Assembly (NCBI GenBank): GCA_028284935.1
Contig: JANQQQ010000037.1
Span: 16,359 to 80,358 of the forward strand
Length of the DNA: 64,000 nt
Reading direction: 5' to 3'
From: Croceivirga sp.
Lineage (GTDB): Bacteria > Bacteroidota > Bacteroidia > Flavobacteriales > Flavobacteriaceae
Every line of letters begins with the position of its first letter. Positions within the stretch are counted from its first letter, which is position 1. Position numbers and translations under genes: made by a program. The notes beneath the pieces were generated by a model that was given only the letters and a program-made list of their open reading frames with translations, had not been told where the DNA came from and did no database searches. Shown piece after piece: positions 28,715 through 37,927 of the stretch.

Positions 28715-29257
28715 TTGGAGAAATTAGTATTCCAACAGATTAAAAATGAACTGATTAACGGAAGTGTTAAAAAAGGGCACCCCTTTAAATATTTTACCCT
28801 AAGTACGCTTTGGAACGGAAAACCCCGTCAACGAACCGTGGTATTGCGTAAAGTTCAGCCCGATCTTCAATTATTGTTTTACACGGACAAACGATCTGCC
28901 AAGGTGGAGCAGATCAAAAAGTATCCCTCTGTCTCTGCGCTCTTTTACCATCCCAAAAAAATGATGCAATTGCAAGTGGAGGGAAGGGCCACTGTTAAGG
29001 AACATCCTGAAATGCTCCGAAAAATATGGAAATCCATTCCCGCAACATCAAAAAGGGATTACACCACGGTGCTGCCACCTGGTGTCAAGACCGAGAATCC
29101 GTCAGCATTGGAATACTTAAAGGAGGACAATTATTTCTGTATGGTTCAGATCCAACCGATGCGACTGGAGTATCTAAAGCTCAACCAACCCCACCACCTC
29201 AGGGTCAAATTTGAAAAAACAGGGGATGACTGGAGCGGTACCTTTTTAATCCCTTAA
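28715..29257 (+). CDS. Pyridoxamine 5'-phosphate oxidase-like flavoprotein
   Basis: A split-barrel FMN-binding protein of 180 residues. Visible are HPFKYFTLSTLWNGKPRQRT, TVVLRKVQPDLQLLFYTDKR, KYPSVSALFYHPKKMMQLQV and the C-terminal MRLEYLKL. It belongs to the PNPOx-like group found in Flavobacteriia and is not the canonical PdxH. TTG at 28715 is chosen because the conserved part begins there; a GTG at 28646 would add 23 poorly conserved residues. It converges on bshC with a 12-base overlap of the 3' ends. Confidence 0.72.
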   Translation: MEKLVFQQIKNELINGSVKKGHPFKYFTLSTLWNGKPRQRTVVLRKVQPDLQLLFYTDKRSAKVEQIKKYPSVSALFYHPKKMMQLQVEGRATVKEHPEMLRKIWKSIPATSKRDYTTVLPPGVKTENPSALEYLKEDNYFCMVQIQPMRLEYLKLNQPHHLRVKFEKTGDDWSGTFLIP

Positions 29258-30847
29258 AACCAGAAAGGATAGCTGTAAAGGGTCCAATGCTTTTTTCAGT
29301 TTAGGAATTAAGTCCCTACCATATTCCAAGTACAGCTCTGAAAAATTCAACTGTCGTTCCTGTAGGGAGTAATTGGGGAACAATTGGTTTTGCAGTTCGG
29401 TCAAACGTACCACATGGTCCTTTAGTTTGCGTTTTTGAGCTTTTAACAAGCGTTTCTCTAAATTATCCAATCCCTTTTTCTGCTTTATTTCTTGGGCCTT
29501 AACCGCCCCTAGGAAGGACTTATCCGTCTGTTGGGCCAAAACATACAAATCTGAGAACTGGTTGGCCAAGAGCTTTTTTTGGGGAGAAAAATCAATATCA
29601 ATATTTGAAATCCGTCGAATCTTCTTATTGATGAGGGTATTTTGTTTCAGAAACAAATCGGTTATCCTCAAATCCAAGTTTTCAACCTTTTTCGATTGTT
29701 TTGTTGTGAGGACCAAGGCCGAATTACGAAGTAACAACATGGGAAACGCAATGTCCATGGCTTGGAAATAGTCCTTGAGTTCCAACCAATAGGCCAGCTC
29801 TCCCCCTCCCCCAATGTAACAAAGGTTGGGCAAGATCACTTCTTGATAAAGAGGTCGGGCGATCACATTTGGGGAAAAGCGCTCGGGGTGGGTCTCCATT
29901 TCGTGTTCCAATTCCGTTTTTGTAAATGCAATATCCGTATCATTGACCAGGTAACGCCCTTCTTTTTCAACAAGACGCTCACGAAGGTGCTCCTTAAGGT
30001 AAAAGTAGTTGATTTCCCTAGGATTGACCTGTATCTTATAAGCACTGGAAACTTCGGACAACTGTTCAATGGATTCCGATACTTGTTGAAAGGGCAATTT
30101 TTCAAAGATGTCTTTCTCCATATAAGGGACCAATAGCTTTTTCAGGTCCACATCGTCGCCATCCAATACTACCAACCCCAAATGGCCGAACAGGGCATTG
30201 GCCAGAAATCGAGTAGCCTTGGCCAGGTTTTCCTGTTCAAGGTAGGCTTGCCCGAATAGATCTTTAAGTTCGTTGGCATTTTTTGAAGCCCCCAATTTAG
30301 CGGATAGCACTTCAAGGACCTCTTCCAAACCGGTGGTGTCCATCCTACCAACCGCTCCTCGCGCATTCCTGTTCCATTGTATTTTCTTTCCCTGAAAATT
30401 AAAGTAGTTGATTTCATCAAAATCATGGTCCTCAGAAGCCATCCAATAGACGGGGACAAAGGAATATTCAGGGTACCTTCCTTTCAGCGCCTCACATAAA
30501 TTAATGGTGGAAATGATTTTATAGAGGAAGTACAACGGGCCTGAAAAAAGGTTCAGTTGGTGCCCCGTAACCACAGTGAAGGTATTCTCATTTTTCAGGG
30601 AATTAATGTGCTGCAATGTAGATTCAGAAATTTCAAAGCCCTCATATTGTCGTAGCAGCGCTTCAGATAAGATTTTTCGATGGGGCTTCGGGTAGTTCTT
30701 GGTTTTTTCCTTGATCTGACCTCCAAAATTTTCAAGGGTTGGAAAACGGTTGTAAAACGATCTTATATTTTCATTTTCATCCAAATAATCACAAATCAAT
30801 TTGGAGAAATAACCCGTTTTCCTAAATGGGATACAGTCTACTTCCAT
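29246..30847 (-). CDS. bshC: Bacillithiol biosynthesis cysteine-adding enzyme
   Basis: A 533-residue protein of the BshC family, which adds cysteine to GlcN-malate in the last step of bacillithiol synthesis. Diagnostic stretches: VVTGHQLNLFSGPLYFLYK near the N-terminus, VPVYWMASEDHDFDEINYF, NVIARPLYQEVILPNLCYIG and GGGELAYWLELK, then a long coiled-coil C-terminus. Length matches the family (about 530). The presence of bshC indicates that the organism uses bacillithiol as its low-molecular-weight thiol; bshA and bshB are not in the window. Confidence 0.92.
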   Translation of the reverse strand: MEVDCIPFRKTGYFSKLICDYLDENENIRSFYNRFPTLENFGGQIKEKTKNYPKPHRKILSEALLRQYEGFEISESTLQHINSLKNENTFTVVTGHQLNLFSGPLYFLYKIISTINLCEALKGRYPEYSFVPVYWMASEDHDFDEINYFNFQGKKIQWNRNARGAVGRMDTTGLEEVLEVLSAKLGASKNANELKDLFGQAYLEQENLAKATRFLANALFGHLGLVVLDGDDVDLKKLLVPYMEKDIFEKLPFQQVSESIEQLSEVSSAYKIQVNPREINYFYLKEHLRERLVEKEGRYLVNDTDIAFTKTELEHEMETHPERFSPNVIARPLYQEVILPNLCYIGGGGELAYWLELKDYFQAMDIAFPMLLLRNSALVLTTKQSKKVENLDLRITDLFLKQNTLINKKIRRISNIDIDFSPQKKLLANQFSDLYVLAQQTDKSFLGAVKAQEIKQKKGLDNLEKRLLKAQKRKLKDHVVRLTELQNQLFPNYSLQERQLNFSELYLEYGRDLIPKLKKALDPLQLSFLVLRD

Positions 30848-30911
30848 TCAACGTTAAATATCGGACTAAAGATACTCCTCTTCACAAATTCGATTCCTAA
30901 AAATAAGTTAA

Positions 30912-30943
30912 TTGCCTTAAGATGGAATTTTTGGTTAGATTTG
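30912..30943 (+). promoter_or_regulatory. Candidate promoter of the M14 peptidase gene
   Basis: ATTG at 30912-30915, a 20-base spacer and TAGATTTG at 30936-30943 (full match to TAnnTTTG), 23 bases before the ATG at 30967. Confidence 0.5.
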
Positions 30944-30966
30944 ATTTTGTTCAAATCAGTTAGTAC

Positions 30967-33414
30967 ATGCATCGAATTTTACTCCCTTTATCATTTTGTT
31001 TTTCAATCTTTATCACTTCCCAAAACCTTAAATCACCCTCTGAATTTTTGGGGTACGAATTGGGCAGTCAGTTCACCAGGCACCATAGGGTCATGGATTA
31101 CTACGAGCACGTTGCCAATTCCGAACCTTCCCGAGTGAAGTTAATAACATACGGTGCGACCAACGAAGGTAGGCCATTGATCCTTGCCATTGTTTCCTCC
31201 GAAGGGAACCTAAGGAATCTCGAATCCATTCGGGAAGAGCATTTGAAATCGCTGAATGGGGAGGGAAACTCAAAAAAGGCCATTGTTTGGTTAAGTTACA
31301 ATGTGCACGGCAATGAAAGTGTGGGCACCGAATCCTCCATGAAAACGATTTATAACTTCCTTACCCAGAAGAGCAATTACCTGGAACATACAGTGGTGAT
31401 CATGGATCCCTGTCTTAACCCAGATGGCCTAGATCGGTATATCAATTGGTATAATCAATACAAAAACACCCCATTTCAAGTAGATCCCAACAGCAAGGAA
31501 CACCACGAGGGGTGGATAACGGGAAGGAGCAATCACTATATGTTCGATTTAAATAGGGACTGGGCCTGGTTAACACAATTGGAAAGTCAGATGCGATTAA
31601 AGCAATACAACAAATGGATGCCCCATATACATGTGGACTTCCATGAGCAAGGGGTGAACGACCCATATTACTTTGCCCCGGCTGCCGAACCGTACCATGA
31701 AGTAATTACCGACTTTCAACGCAGTTTTCAAGAAACCATTGGGCGAAACCATGCCAAATATTTTGATGCCAACGGATGGTTTTATTTCACTAAGGAGCGG
31801 TTTGACCTGTTTTATCCTAGCTATGGGGATACCTATCCCACGTATAACGGGAGCATTGGCATGACCTATGAGCAAGGTGGAAGCGGACGCGCTGGTTTGG
31901 GCATCATCACCGATAATGGAGATACCCTGACATTAAAGGATAGAATTGCCCACCATTTTACTACCGGAGTATCTACCGTAGAAGTTGTGGCAAACAATGT
32001 GGACCAACTGAATGCGGAATTCAAGAAGTTCTTCCAACGAAAGAATTTCAAATACAAAAGTTATGTTTTACATGGTAATGAAGACCATCTTAGGGCTTTG
32101 GAAAAACTACTATCCCAACACCAAATTGAATATGGAAGGGCCCAAAAAAGTACCGTAAAAGGGCTAACGTATGCTACAGGCAGAACGGGTTCAAAAAATG
32201 TGGACGGGAACTCCCTGGTTGTTTCTACCGACCAACCCAAAGGCACCATGGTCAAGGTTTTGTTCGAACCCAATGCCAAGTTGAGTGACTCCTTGACTTA
32301 TGACATTACAGCCTGGTCCTTGCCCTATGCCTATGGATTGGATGGTATGGCCACCAGTCAGTTAATTCCCAGTACCAATGTGGAAAATAGTGTTGCGTCC
32401 CCAGAAGTACCTGCAAATGCATATGCGTACGTAACGGACTGGAATAGCATGGATGACGCACGCTTTCTGGCATACCTGTTGAAGAAAGGGGTAAGGGTAA
32501 GAGCTTCGTACGCTCCTTTTTCGTTAAAGGGTAAATCCTACAAAAGGGGAACCCTAATCATAACAAAAACGGATAATGAAGCACTTGAAAGCTTCAGTAC
32601 TATCCTAAAAAAAGGGGCTACAATACACCATAAAACATTGGATGTGGCCCAAACTGGATTTGTGGATTCCGGAAAGGATTTTGGATCGGGTTATGTACAG
32701 ATGATAGAAAAACCCAAAGTGGCCGTCTTGACCGGTGGACCTACCTCTTCTTACCGATTTGGGGAGATTTGGCATTTCTTTGAACAACAGTTGCAATACC
32801 CGTTAACCGTGTTGGATACGGAATATGTGGACCGTATTGATCTTGAAGCCTATGATATTCTTGTGCTGCCCGGAGGACGTTATGGAAGATTCATGAACGA
32901 TAGCCGTCTTAACGAACTTAAGGAATGGGTACGCAGTGGTGGTAAGCTCATCGCCATGGGTGGAGCCATTAAAGGAATTGACGGAGAAGATGGATTTGGC
33001 ATAACGGAAAAAGAACGCATCAAGGACACCACGGATATGGACCCAATGGCCCATGAAGACCGTCAAAGGGAAGCTATGAAAAATGCCATCACCGGTGCCA
33101 TTTTTAAAACCAGGGTAGATAACACCCATCCCCTGGCTTATGGCTACGGTACTGACTATTTTACCTTAAAACTGGGAAGTGATGCCTACGATTACCTATC
33201 CAGTGGTAATGCCGTTTATTTGGAAAATAATACTGGTCCCATCTCCGGTTTTGCAGGTAGCCAGGCCAAAAGGAAAATTGGGAAATCCTTGGTATTTGGG
33301 GCACAAAACTTTGGAAGGGGTCAAGTGGTATATATGGTGGACAATCCATTGTTCAGGGGATTTTGGGAAAACGGGAAACTGTTTTTTGCCAATGCCCTAT
33401 TTATGGTGAACTAA
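30967..33414 (+). CDS. Secreted M14-family zinc carboxypeptidase with GATase-like C-domain
   Basis: An 815-residue exported metallopeptidase (signal HRILLPLSFCFSIFITSQ). The zinc ligands are in YNVHGNESVG (His114, Glu117) and HIHVDFHEQGV; DLNRDWAW and the GMTYEQGGSG strand complete the M14 core (about 25-370). Residues of about 580-690 (KVAVLTGGPTSSYRFGEIW, then DILVLPGGRYGRFM) resemble a class I glutamine-amidotransferase-like domain lacking a cysteine nucleophile. This two-domain layout is common in marine Bacteroidota. It probably degrades peptides outside the cytoplasm. Confidence 0.87.
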   Translation: MHRILLPLSFCFSIFITSQNLKSPSEFLGYELGSQFTRHHRVMDYYEHVANSEPSRVKLITYGATNEGRPLILAIVSSEGNLRNLESIREEHLKSLNGEGNSKKAIVWLSYNVHGNESVGTESSMKTIYNFLTQKSNYLEHTVVIMDPCLNPDGLDRYINWYNQYKNTPFQVDPNSKEHHEGWITGRSNHYMFDLNRDWAWLTQLESQMRLKQYNKWMPHIHVDFHEQGVNDPYYFAPAAEPYHEVITDFQRSFQETIGRNHAKYFDANGWFYFTKERFDLFYPSYGDTYPTYNGSIGMTYEQGGSGRAGLGIITDNGDTLTLKDRIAHHFTTGVSTVEVVANNVDQLNAEFKKFFQRKNFKYKSYVLHGNEDHLRALEKLLSQHQIEYGRAQKSTVKGLTYATGRTGSKNVDGNSLVVSTDQPKGTMVKVLFEPNAKLSDSLTYDITAWSLPYAYGLDGMATSQLIPSTNVENSVASPEVPANAYAYVTDWNSMDDARFLAYLLKKGVRVRASYAPFSLKGKSYKRGTLIITKTDNEALESFSTILKKGATIHHKTLDVAQTGFVDSGKDFGSGYVQMIEKPKVAVLTGGPTSSYRFGEIWHFFEQQLQYPLTVLDTEYVDRIDLEAYDILVLPGGRYGRFMNDSRLNELKEWVRSGGKLIAMGGAIKGIDGEDGFGITEKERIKDTTDMDPMAHEDRQREAMKNAITGAIFKTRVDNTHPLAYGYGTDYFTLKLGSDAYDYLSSGNAVYLENNTGPISGFAGSQAKRKIGKSLVFGAQNFGRGQVVYMVDNPLFRGFWENGKLFFANALFMVN

Positions 33415-33419
33415 ACCTA

Positions 33420-33790
33420 TTGATCAAAGGAATTCGTCTTATCCCCTCTATTTTGTTCTTGTTTTCAAAAATCAGAATCCCCTTACGGCAAAGTCATAGG
33501 GTTACGGCCAGGGACGGAAAGAAGCATTTAGAGAATATCACCGGATACATGTACAAAATGGCCAGGATACCATAGAGCGGTTCCCTTTTCCCAATCCACC
33601 ATCCAGAACTTCCCGACCTGAGGCCTTCGGCTTAGGTCATTTGGCTTTAGAGCAATGCGCGTCGAAGGTGAAATCAATTGGCAGCATAGTTTAGGTAACC
33701 ACCACCATTCGGGTTGATGGACATATAAGAAAGGATTTTACCTTTTTTGCCCTCACTTATGGCTTACTTTAGGAAGTCTATGAATGCTAG
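33420..33790 (+). pseudogene. Decayed VOC/glyoxalase-fold gene (YaeR-like)
   Basis: One frame from 33557 reads NGQDTIERFPFPNPPSR then RPEAFGLGHLALE, a stop (33692-33694), then TIRVDGHIRKDFTFF, a second stop (33770-33772) and EVYE. These segments align in order with the C-terminal half of YaeR-type VOC proteins (recalled pattern: IELFSFPxPPxRPSxPEAxGLRHLAF, TIRVDxxTxKxFTFF, ELYE). The likely original start, TTG at 33420 (IKGI...), is in another frame, so at least one frameshift lies near 33500-33550. It begins five bases after the M14 gene stop. No functional product is expected. Confidence 0.75.
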
Positions 33791-33860
33791 TACTTTATTT
33801 TATTGATTTTTAACAAAAAGTGGTGAAAATTCCCCTTAATTTTATAGAAAAGAGCGGTTT

Positions 33861-35168
33861 ATGATATTGACTATTTTGCGGGAAACCTTTAAAAGGTTGT
33901 TTTGGGCGGTTATGGTATTGGCGTTTTTGAGTCCCCTCCATTCCTTCGGTTATCCACAAGTTCAAGAAGAGTTTTTGGAGTATAAAGGAAGTGTTGTTGA
34001 AGCGGGTACCGACAAACCTTTGGCTTTGGCTTCCATTGCACTTGAAGGGGCCAACATAAGCACCGTTTCCAATACGGAAGGAGAGTTTTTGTTGAAAGTT
34101 CCAAAAAGCTTGGCCAATGGCAATGTGATATTTTCCTTTTTGGGCTATGAGAACAAAGTGATTCCCATTCGGCAATTGAAAAAGGATAGGAACAACATTG
34201 AACTAAAGATATCCTTCACAAAACTGTCCGGTGTTAATCTAAATGCGCCAAAAGATGCTGAGCGGCTAGTGCGGGAAGTGTTATTGCGCAAAGGGGAAAA
34301 CTATGTGGGGGATAATATGGTGATGACTGCTTTTTACCGCGAAACCATAAAAAAGCGAAGAAAGAACGTTTCGCTTTCAGAGGCAGTGGTCAATATCTAC
34401 AAAACACCCTACTTCTCGAATAAGATCGATGCCATGAAACTGTTTAAAGCGCGAAAGAACACGGACTATAGTAAGTTGGATACCGTAGCGCTAAAACTGC
34501 AAGGTGGACCATTCAATACCCTTTATGTGGATATTATGAAATATCCTGAATTTATTTTTGTTGACGGAAAGGTGGACGAATACGAGTTTAAATTTGACAG
34601 ATCAACATATATCGATGACCGACTGATTTATGTTATCGATTTCAAGCAACTACCTACCATCAGAGCACCTTTGTATACCGGAAAGCTATACATTGATGTG
34701 GAAAATAGAACCTTGAGCAGTGCGGTTTACGAACTGAATATTACCAATCGCGAACTGGCTTCCAGATTATTTGTCCGGAGGAAACCGGCAAGAGTGAACG
34801 TATGGCCCACGGAGGTGGCCTATCGTGTCGATTATAGGGAAAAAGATGGAAGGTGGTATTATGGCTATAGCAATGTCCTAATGGAATTTAAGGTGGATTG
34901 GAAAGGCAAGTTATTCAACTCTGTCTATAGCATGGCTGCCGAAATGGCCGTTACCGATTGGAAGAAAAACCCTAGTGGTGAGTTTCCCAAGAACAAGGAG
35001 AAGATTAAAAAATCCATTATTCTAAGTGATGAGAACATCGGTTTTGCCGACCCTAATTTTTGGGGGGAATATAATATCATAGAACCGGAAAAGTCCATAG
35101 AGTCCGCCATTAAAAAAATACAGCGGCAATTGCGCCGGGCCAACAGGAACGGTACGTCCGCACCATAG
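33861..35168 (+). CDS. Outer-surface protein with carboxypeptidase-regulatory domain
   Basis: A 435-residue protein with an N-terminal signal or membrane segment (LFWAVMVLAFLSPLHSFG), then a CarboxypepD_reg-like beta-sandwich (about 38-115: YKGSVVEAGTDKPLALASIA, then ISTVSNTEGEFLLKVP, then SFLGYENKVIPI). The remainder (MTAFYRETIKKRRKNVSLSE, DRLIYVIDFKQLP, TGKLYIDVENRTLSSAVYEL) is a beta-rich region found in many Bacteroidota proteins, without a catalytic motif. Probably located at the outer membrane. It shares the terminator with the convergent rocD. Confidence 0.75.
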   Translation: MILTILRETFKRLFWAVMVLAFLSPLHSFGYPQVQEEFLEYKGSVVEAGTDKPLALASIALEGANISTVSNTEGEFLLKVPKSLANGNVIFSFLGYENKVIPIRQLKKDRNNIELKISFTKLSGVNLNAPKDAERLVREVLLRKGENYVGDNMVMTAFYRETIKKRRKNVSLSEAVVNIYKTPYFSNKIDAMKLFKARKNTDYSKLDTVALKLQGGPFNTLYVDIMKYPEFIFVDGKVDEYEFKFDRSTYIDDRLIYVIDFKQLPTIRAPLYTGKLYIDVENRTLSSAVYELNITNRELASRLFVRRKPARVNVWPTEVAYRVDYREKDGRWYYGYSNVLMEFKVDWKGKLFNSVYSMAAEMAVTDWKKNPSGEFPKNKEKIKKSIILSDENIGFADPNFWGEYNIIEPEKSIESAIKKIQRQLRRANRNGTSAP

Positions 35169-35171
35169 TAA

Positions 35172-35193
35172 AATGCCCCCTTTCGGGGGCATT
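35172..35193. terminator. Bidirectional terminator
   Basis: Nine-base arms AATGCCCCC / GGGGGCATT with a TTTC loop between convergent genes, with A-rich sequence to the left and T-rich to the right, so it can serve both strands. Confidence 0.8.
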
Positions 35194-35197
35194 CATT

Positions 35198-36475
35198 TTA
35201 TTGTTTGAATTCCAAAATCGTTTTACGGATAATGGCGATACATTCATAAAGTTGTTCTTCCGTCATCACCAATGGGGGTGCAAAACGAATGATATTGCCA
35301 TGGGTTGGCTTGGCCAATAGTCCATTTGCCTTTAGGGCCATACAAATGTTCCAAGCGGTTGAGCTGTCCTCGGTATCATTGATAACAATGGCATTGAGAA
35401 GTCCCTTGCCACGAATCAAGCGTACCAAATCCGATTCCTCAATGAGTTTTTCCATTTCCTTCCGGAAAATAACACCAAGTTGATTCGCATTTTCTGCCAA
35501 TCCTTCTTCCCTTACCACTTCCAATGCAGCCATGGCCACGGCACAGGCCAACGGATTACCCCCGAACGTGGAACCGTGGTTGCCAGGACGAATCACATCC
35601 ATTACCTCGTTGTTCGCCAATACTGCGGACACCGGAAATACCCCACCTGAAATGGCTTTCCCCAAAATCAAAACATCGGGTTTTACATCAGGAGTTCCGG
35701 AACAATTCTTATCGGCGCAAGAGCAGTTGCCGCAAGTAGCCAGTAATCGGCCTGTCCTTGCAATACCTGTCTGGACTTCATCTGCAATGAACAATACATT
35801 TTTGGATTTGCATAGCTCATACGCTTCTTTGATATAGTTATCATCAGGAACGTAAACCCCGGCTTCGCCTTGAATGGGCTCCACCAAAAACGCAGCTACA
35901 TTGTCATCTTTTAGCACTTCGGTAAGCGCATTGATGTCATTGTAACGAATGGATACAATCCCTGGGGTAAAAGGGCCAAAATTTTCTGTCGCTATGGGGT
36001 CATTGGATGCCGAAATAATGGAAATGGTACGACCGTGAAAATTATTTTGGCAAACCACTATTTTAGCTTGATTGGATGGTATTCCCTTCTTTTCATACCC
36101 CCACTTACGCGCCAATTTCAAAGCCGTCTCTACGGCTTCCGCCCCCGTATTCATGGGCAAAAGCTTGTCAAAACCAAAAAATTCGGTGGCGTACTTTTCG
36201 TACCTACCCAACATATCATTATAAAAAGCCCGGGAGGTCAAGGTCAATTTTTCCACCTGGTTCTGAAGCGCTGAAATAATCTTGGGGTGACAATGTCCTT
36301 GGTTTACTGCAGAATAAGCGGATAGGAAATCATAGTATTTTTTTCCTTCCACATCCCAAACAAAAACCCCTTCCCCCCTGCTTAAAACAACGGGAAGGGG
36401 ATGATAATTCTGTGCTCCGTGCTTGTTCTCCAATGCAATGGCATCTTGAGAAGTAAGTGTGTCAACTACTGCCAT
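35198..36475 (-). CDS. rocD: Ornithine delta-aminotransferase
   Basis: A 425-residue PLP enzyme converting ornithine and 2-oxoglutarate to glutamate semialdehyde and glutamate. Motifs: [64 protein letters not shown] lysine in [10 protein letters not shown] (Lys273) and [20 protein letters not shown]. The [11 protein letters not shown] stretch is typical of ornithine transaminase. A cysteine-rich insert [13 protein letters not shown] (248-260) sits between the PLP aspartate strand and the PLP lysine; the enzymes I know from other phyla lack it. Confidence 0.92.
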   Translation of the reverse strand: MAVVDTLTSQDAIALENKHGAQNYHPLPVVLSRGEGVFVWDVEGKKYYDFLSAYSAVNQGHCHPKIISALQNQVEKLTLTSRAFYNDMLGRYEKYATEFFGFDKLLPMNTGAEAVETALKLARKWGYEKKGIPSNQAKIVVCQNNFHGRTISIISASNDPIATENFGPFTPGIVSIRYNDINALTEVLKDDNVAAFLVEPIQGEAGVYVPDDNYIKEAYELCKSKNVLFIADEVQTGIARTGRLLATCGNCSCADKNCSGTPDVKPDVLILGKAISGGVFPVSAVLANNEVMDVIRPGNHGSTFGGNPLACAVAMAALEVVREEGLAENANQLGVIFRKEMEKLIEESDLVRLIRGKGLLNAIVINDTEDSSTAWNICMALKANGLLAKPTHGNIIRFAPPLVMTEEQLYECIAIIRKTILEFKQ

Positions 36476-36617
36476 GATTTAAAAATTTAGAATAAAACTT
36501 TAGTTATTCCTTCTGCACCTTTATCCTTTTGACGAGCGTCAAAAATTCAGCGTAGGAGAGAAATCATCCTTGTGGAGCTACAAAATTAAAAATTTTTTGA
36601 TATAAATGCCACGTTTT

Positions 36618-37010
36618 CTAGGTGTTGTCCTTCTTCTGCCCCAAAACGGATATTTGTAATTCTATACGCTTTAATTCCCGCATAATATCATTCTTATCCA
36701 TCTGCATCCACACATAAAGTTTAAGCATGGCCATCATAATCATGCCAAGAAAACCTGCGGAGCACCAGATCAACATATCCCGCGTGGTTTCCGCGTCAAA
36801 AAACTGAACCACGGCATACACGAAGAATACAAAGATGACCAAGTGCATAATATTCATTAAAATGGCCAACCAGCCCATTTTGCCTTTATATACTTCGGTA
36901 ATCTTACCAAAGAGGTTTTTCTCTTCCAATTCTTCATAAAATTTGGCTTCCTCTGCCGATAGAGTCTCTTTTATCAATTCGTCCAATTCTCTAATTTCTC
37001 TATTTCTCAT
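36618..37010 (-). CDS. Small two-helix membrane protein (DUF6768-like), partner of the ECF sigma factor
   Basis: A 130-residue protein with an acidic, helical cytoplasmic N-terminus (IRELDELIKETLSAEEAKFY), two predicted membrane segments (ILMNIMHLVIFVFFVYAVV and LIWCSAGFLGMIMMAML) and a helical tail (DIMRELKRIELQISVLG). I recall the pattern as DUF6768. Its start lies within the end of the ECF sigma gene, so the two are coexpressed. An anti-sigma role is a reasonable inference from position and topology, but no known anti-sigma motif is present. Confidence 0.7.
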   Translation of the reverse strand: MRNREIRELDELIKETLSAEEAKFYEELEEKNLFGKITEVYKGKMGWLAILMNIMHLVIFVFFVYAVVQFFDAETTRDMLIWCSAGFLGMIMMAMLKLYVWMQMDKNDIMRELKRIELQISVLGQKKDNT

Positions 37011-37557
37011 AATGTACACGTTTTAATTCATCCCTTATTTTTTCCCTCGCCCTGAACAATCGGGTCTTAACCGTATTTACTGAGGCATTGGTTATTGTAC
37101 TGATTTCCTTTAGGCTGTATTCCTCCAGATAAAACAACCTTAGGACCATTTTTTGATCCATGGGCAAAGTCGCCATAACTGTCTTGATGCTATTGATTTT
37201 TGCCTCCTTGGAACCCTCAATTTCATCTTGTAGCTGTTGTTCTTCCCAAAACTTGGTCGTTACGTCCTTCTTCCTTTTTTTATGTTTTGAAATCACATCC
37301 AAGGCCTTTCTACTGGTAATGGTCATCGCCCAACTTCCAAAGCTGTTGCTATCCCGAAGCATGTGGATTTTTCTTAGAATACTGCTCCAAGTGTCTTGGG
37401 TAACGTCCTTGGCCAAGGACCAATCCTTGACATAACCATAAGCATGGGCGCACAGTTTACCGTTCCACCGGTGTACCAGTAGGTCCATGGCCTTGCGATC
37501 TCCCGCTTTATAGGAAATCACCAACAACGAATCCATTATTTTATCTTGTTTACCCAT
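37000..37557 (-). CDS. ECF-type RNA polymerase sigma factor
   Basis: A sigma-70-family protein of 185 residues. Region 2 is WNGKLCAHAYGYVKDWSLAK then DVTQDTWSSILRKI; region 4 is ATLPMDQKMVLRLFYLEEYS then LKEISTITNASVNTVKTRLF, with the helix-turn-helix at the end. It directs transcription of a small regulon, probably including its own operon. ATG at 37557 is used; one at 37566 would add three residues. It is followed by a small membrane protein in an overlapping frame. Confidence 0.88.
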   Translation of the reverse strand: MGKQDKIMDSLLVISYKAGDRKAMDLLVHRWNGKLCAHAYGYVKDWSLAKDVTQDTWSSILRKIHMLRDSNSFGSWAMTITSRKALDVISKHKKRKKDVTTKFWEEQQLQDEIEGSKEAKINSIKTVMATLPMDQKMVLRLFYLEEYSLKEISTITNASVNTVKTRLFRAREKIRDELKRVHYEK

Positions 37558-37639
37558 GGCTTTCATACTATGGACAGTACGTTTACGAAAAGGTTCCCCC
37601 CAATCAATAAAATTCTTATCAATTTACAATCTGTAATCC

Positions 37640-37921
37640 TTTATACGGAACCATTCGGGAAAGGAAACGCCTTTTTTAAAAAACGGACGACCACAGGTTG
37701 GAATCGCAATGTTATGAAGGGAGGGCCGGTAAAAAAGTTGTTGAACTAGTGTTAAACCTTGCCCCAGAAAAAATCATTTATGTAAGTTGCACCATCACAA
37801 AGCCAATGCAAGTCTGGCTGGTATTGGATGTCAATAATGAAGAAATCCCTTGGGATTTTGGATATGTTTTTAGAAACGTGCCCCCATGGAAAATGTAGTA
37901 CTTTTACAAAGCGATAGTTGA
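37640..37921 (+). pseudogene. Remnant of an RlmD/TrmA-type 23S rRNA (uracil-5) methyltransferase gene
   Basis: The frame containing 37698 reads GKKVVELVLNLAPEKIIYVS followed by the catalytic-site cysteine of YVSC, the conserved C-terminal motif of RlmD/RumA. The following codons have drifted, but in another frame GAT-ATG-TTT (DMF) appears, and then ENVVLLQS with stop at 37919-37921, matching the family ending DMFPHTxHVENVVLL. Frames change at least twice and the N-terminal two-thirds are absent. The next genes are DUF6452 and DUF6048, which in my recollection follow rlmD in other Flavobacteriia. Not functional. Confidence 0.7.
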
Positions 37922-37927
37922 TTTTCT

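Noticed and set aside
33363..33575. Short gene after the M14 peptidase
   Set aside because: It is out of frame with the decayed VOC gene and overlaps the peptidase end; the stretch is better explained as a pseudogene.
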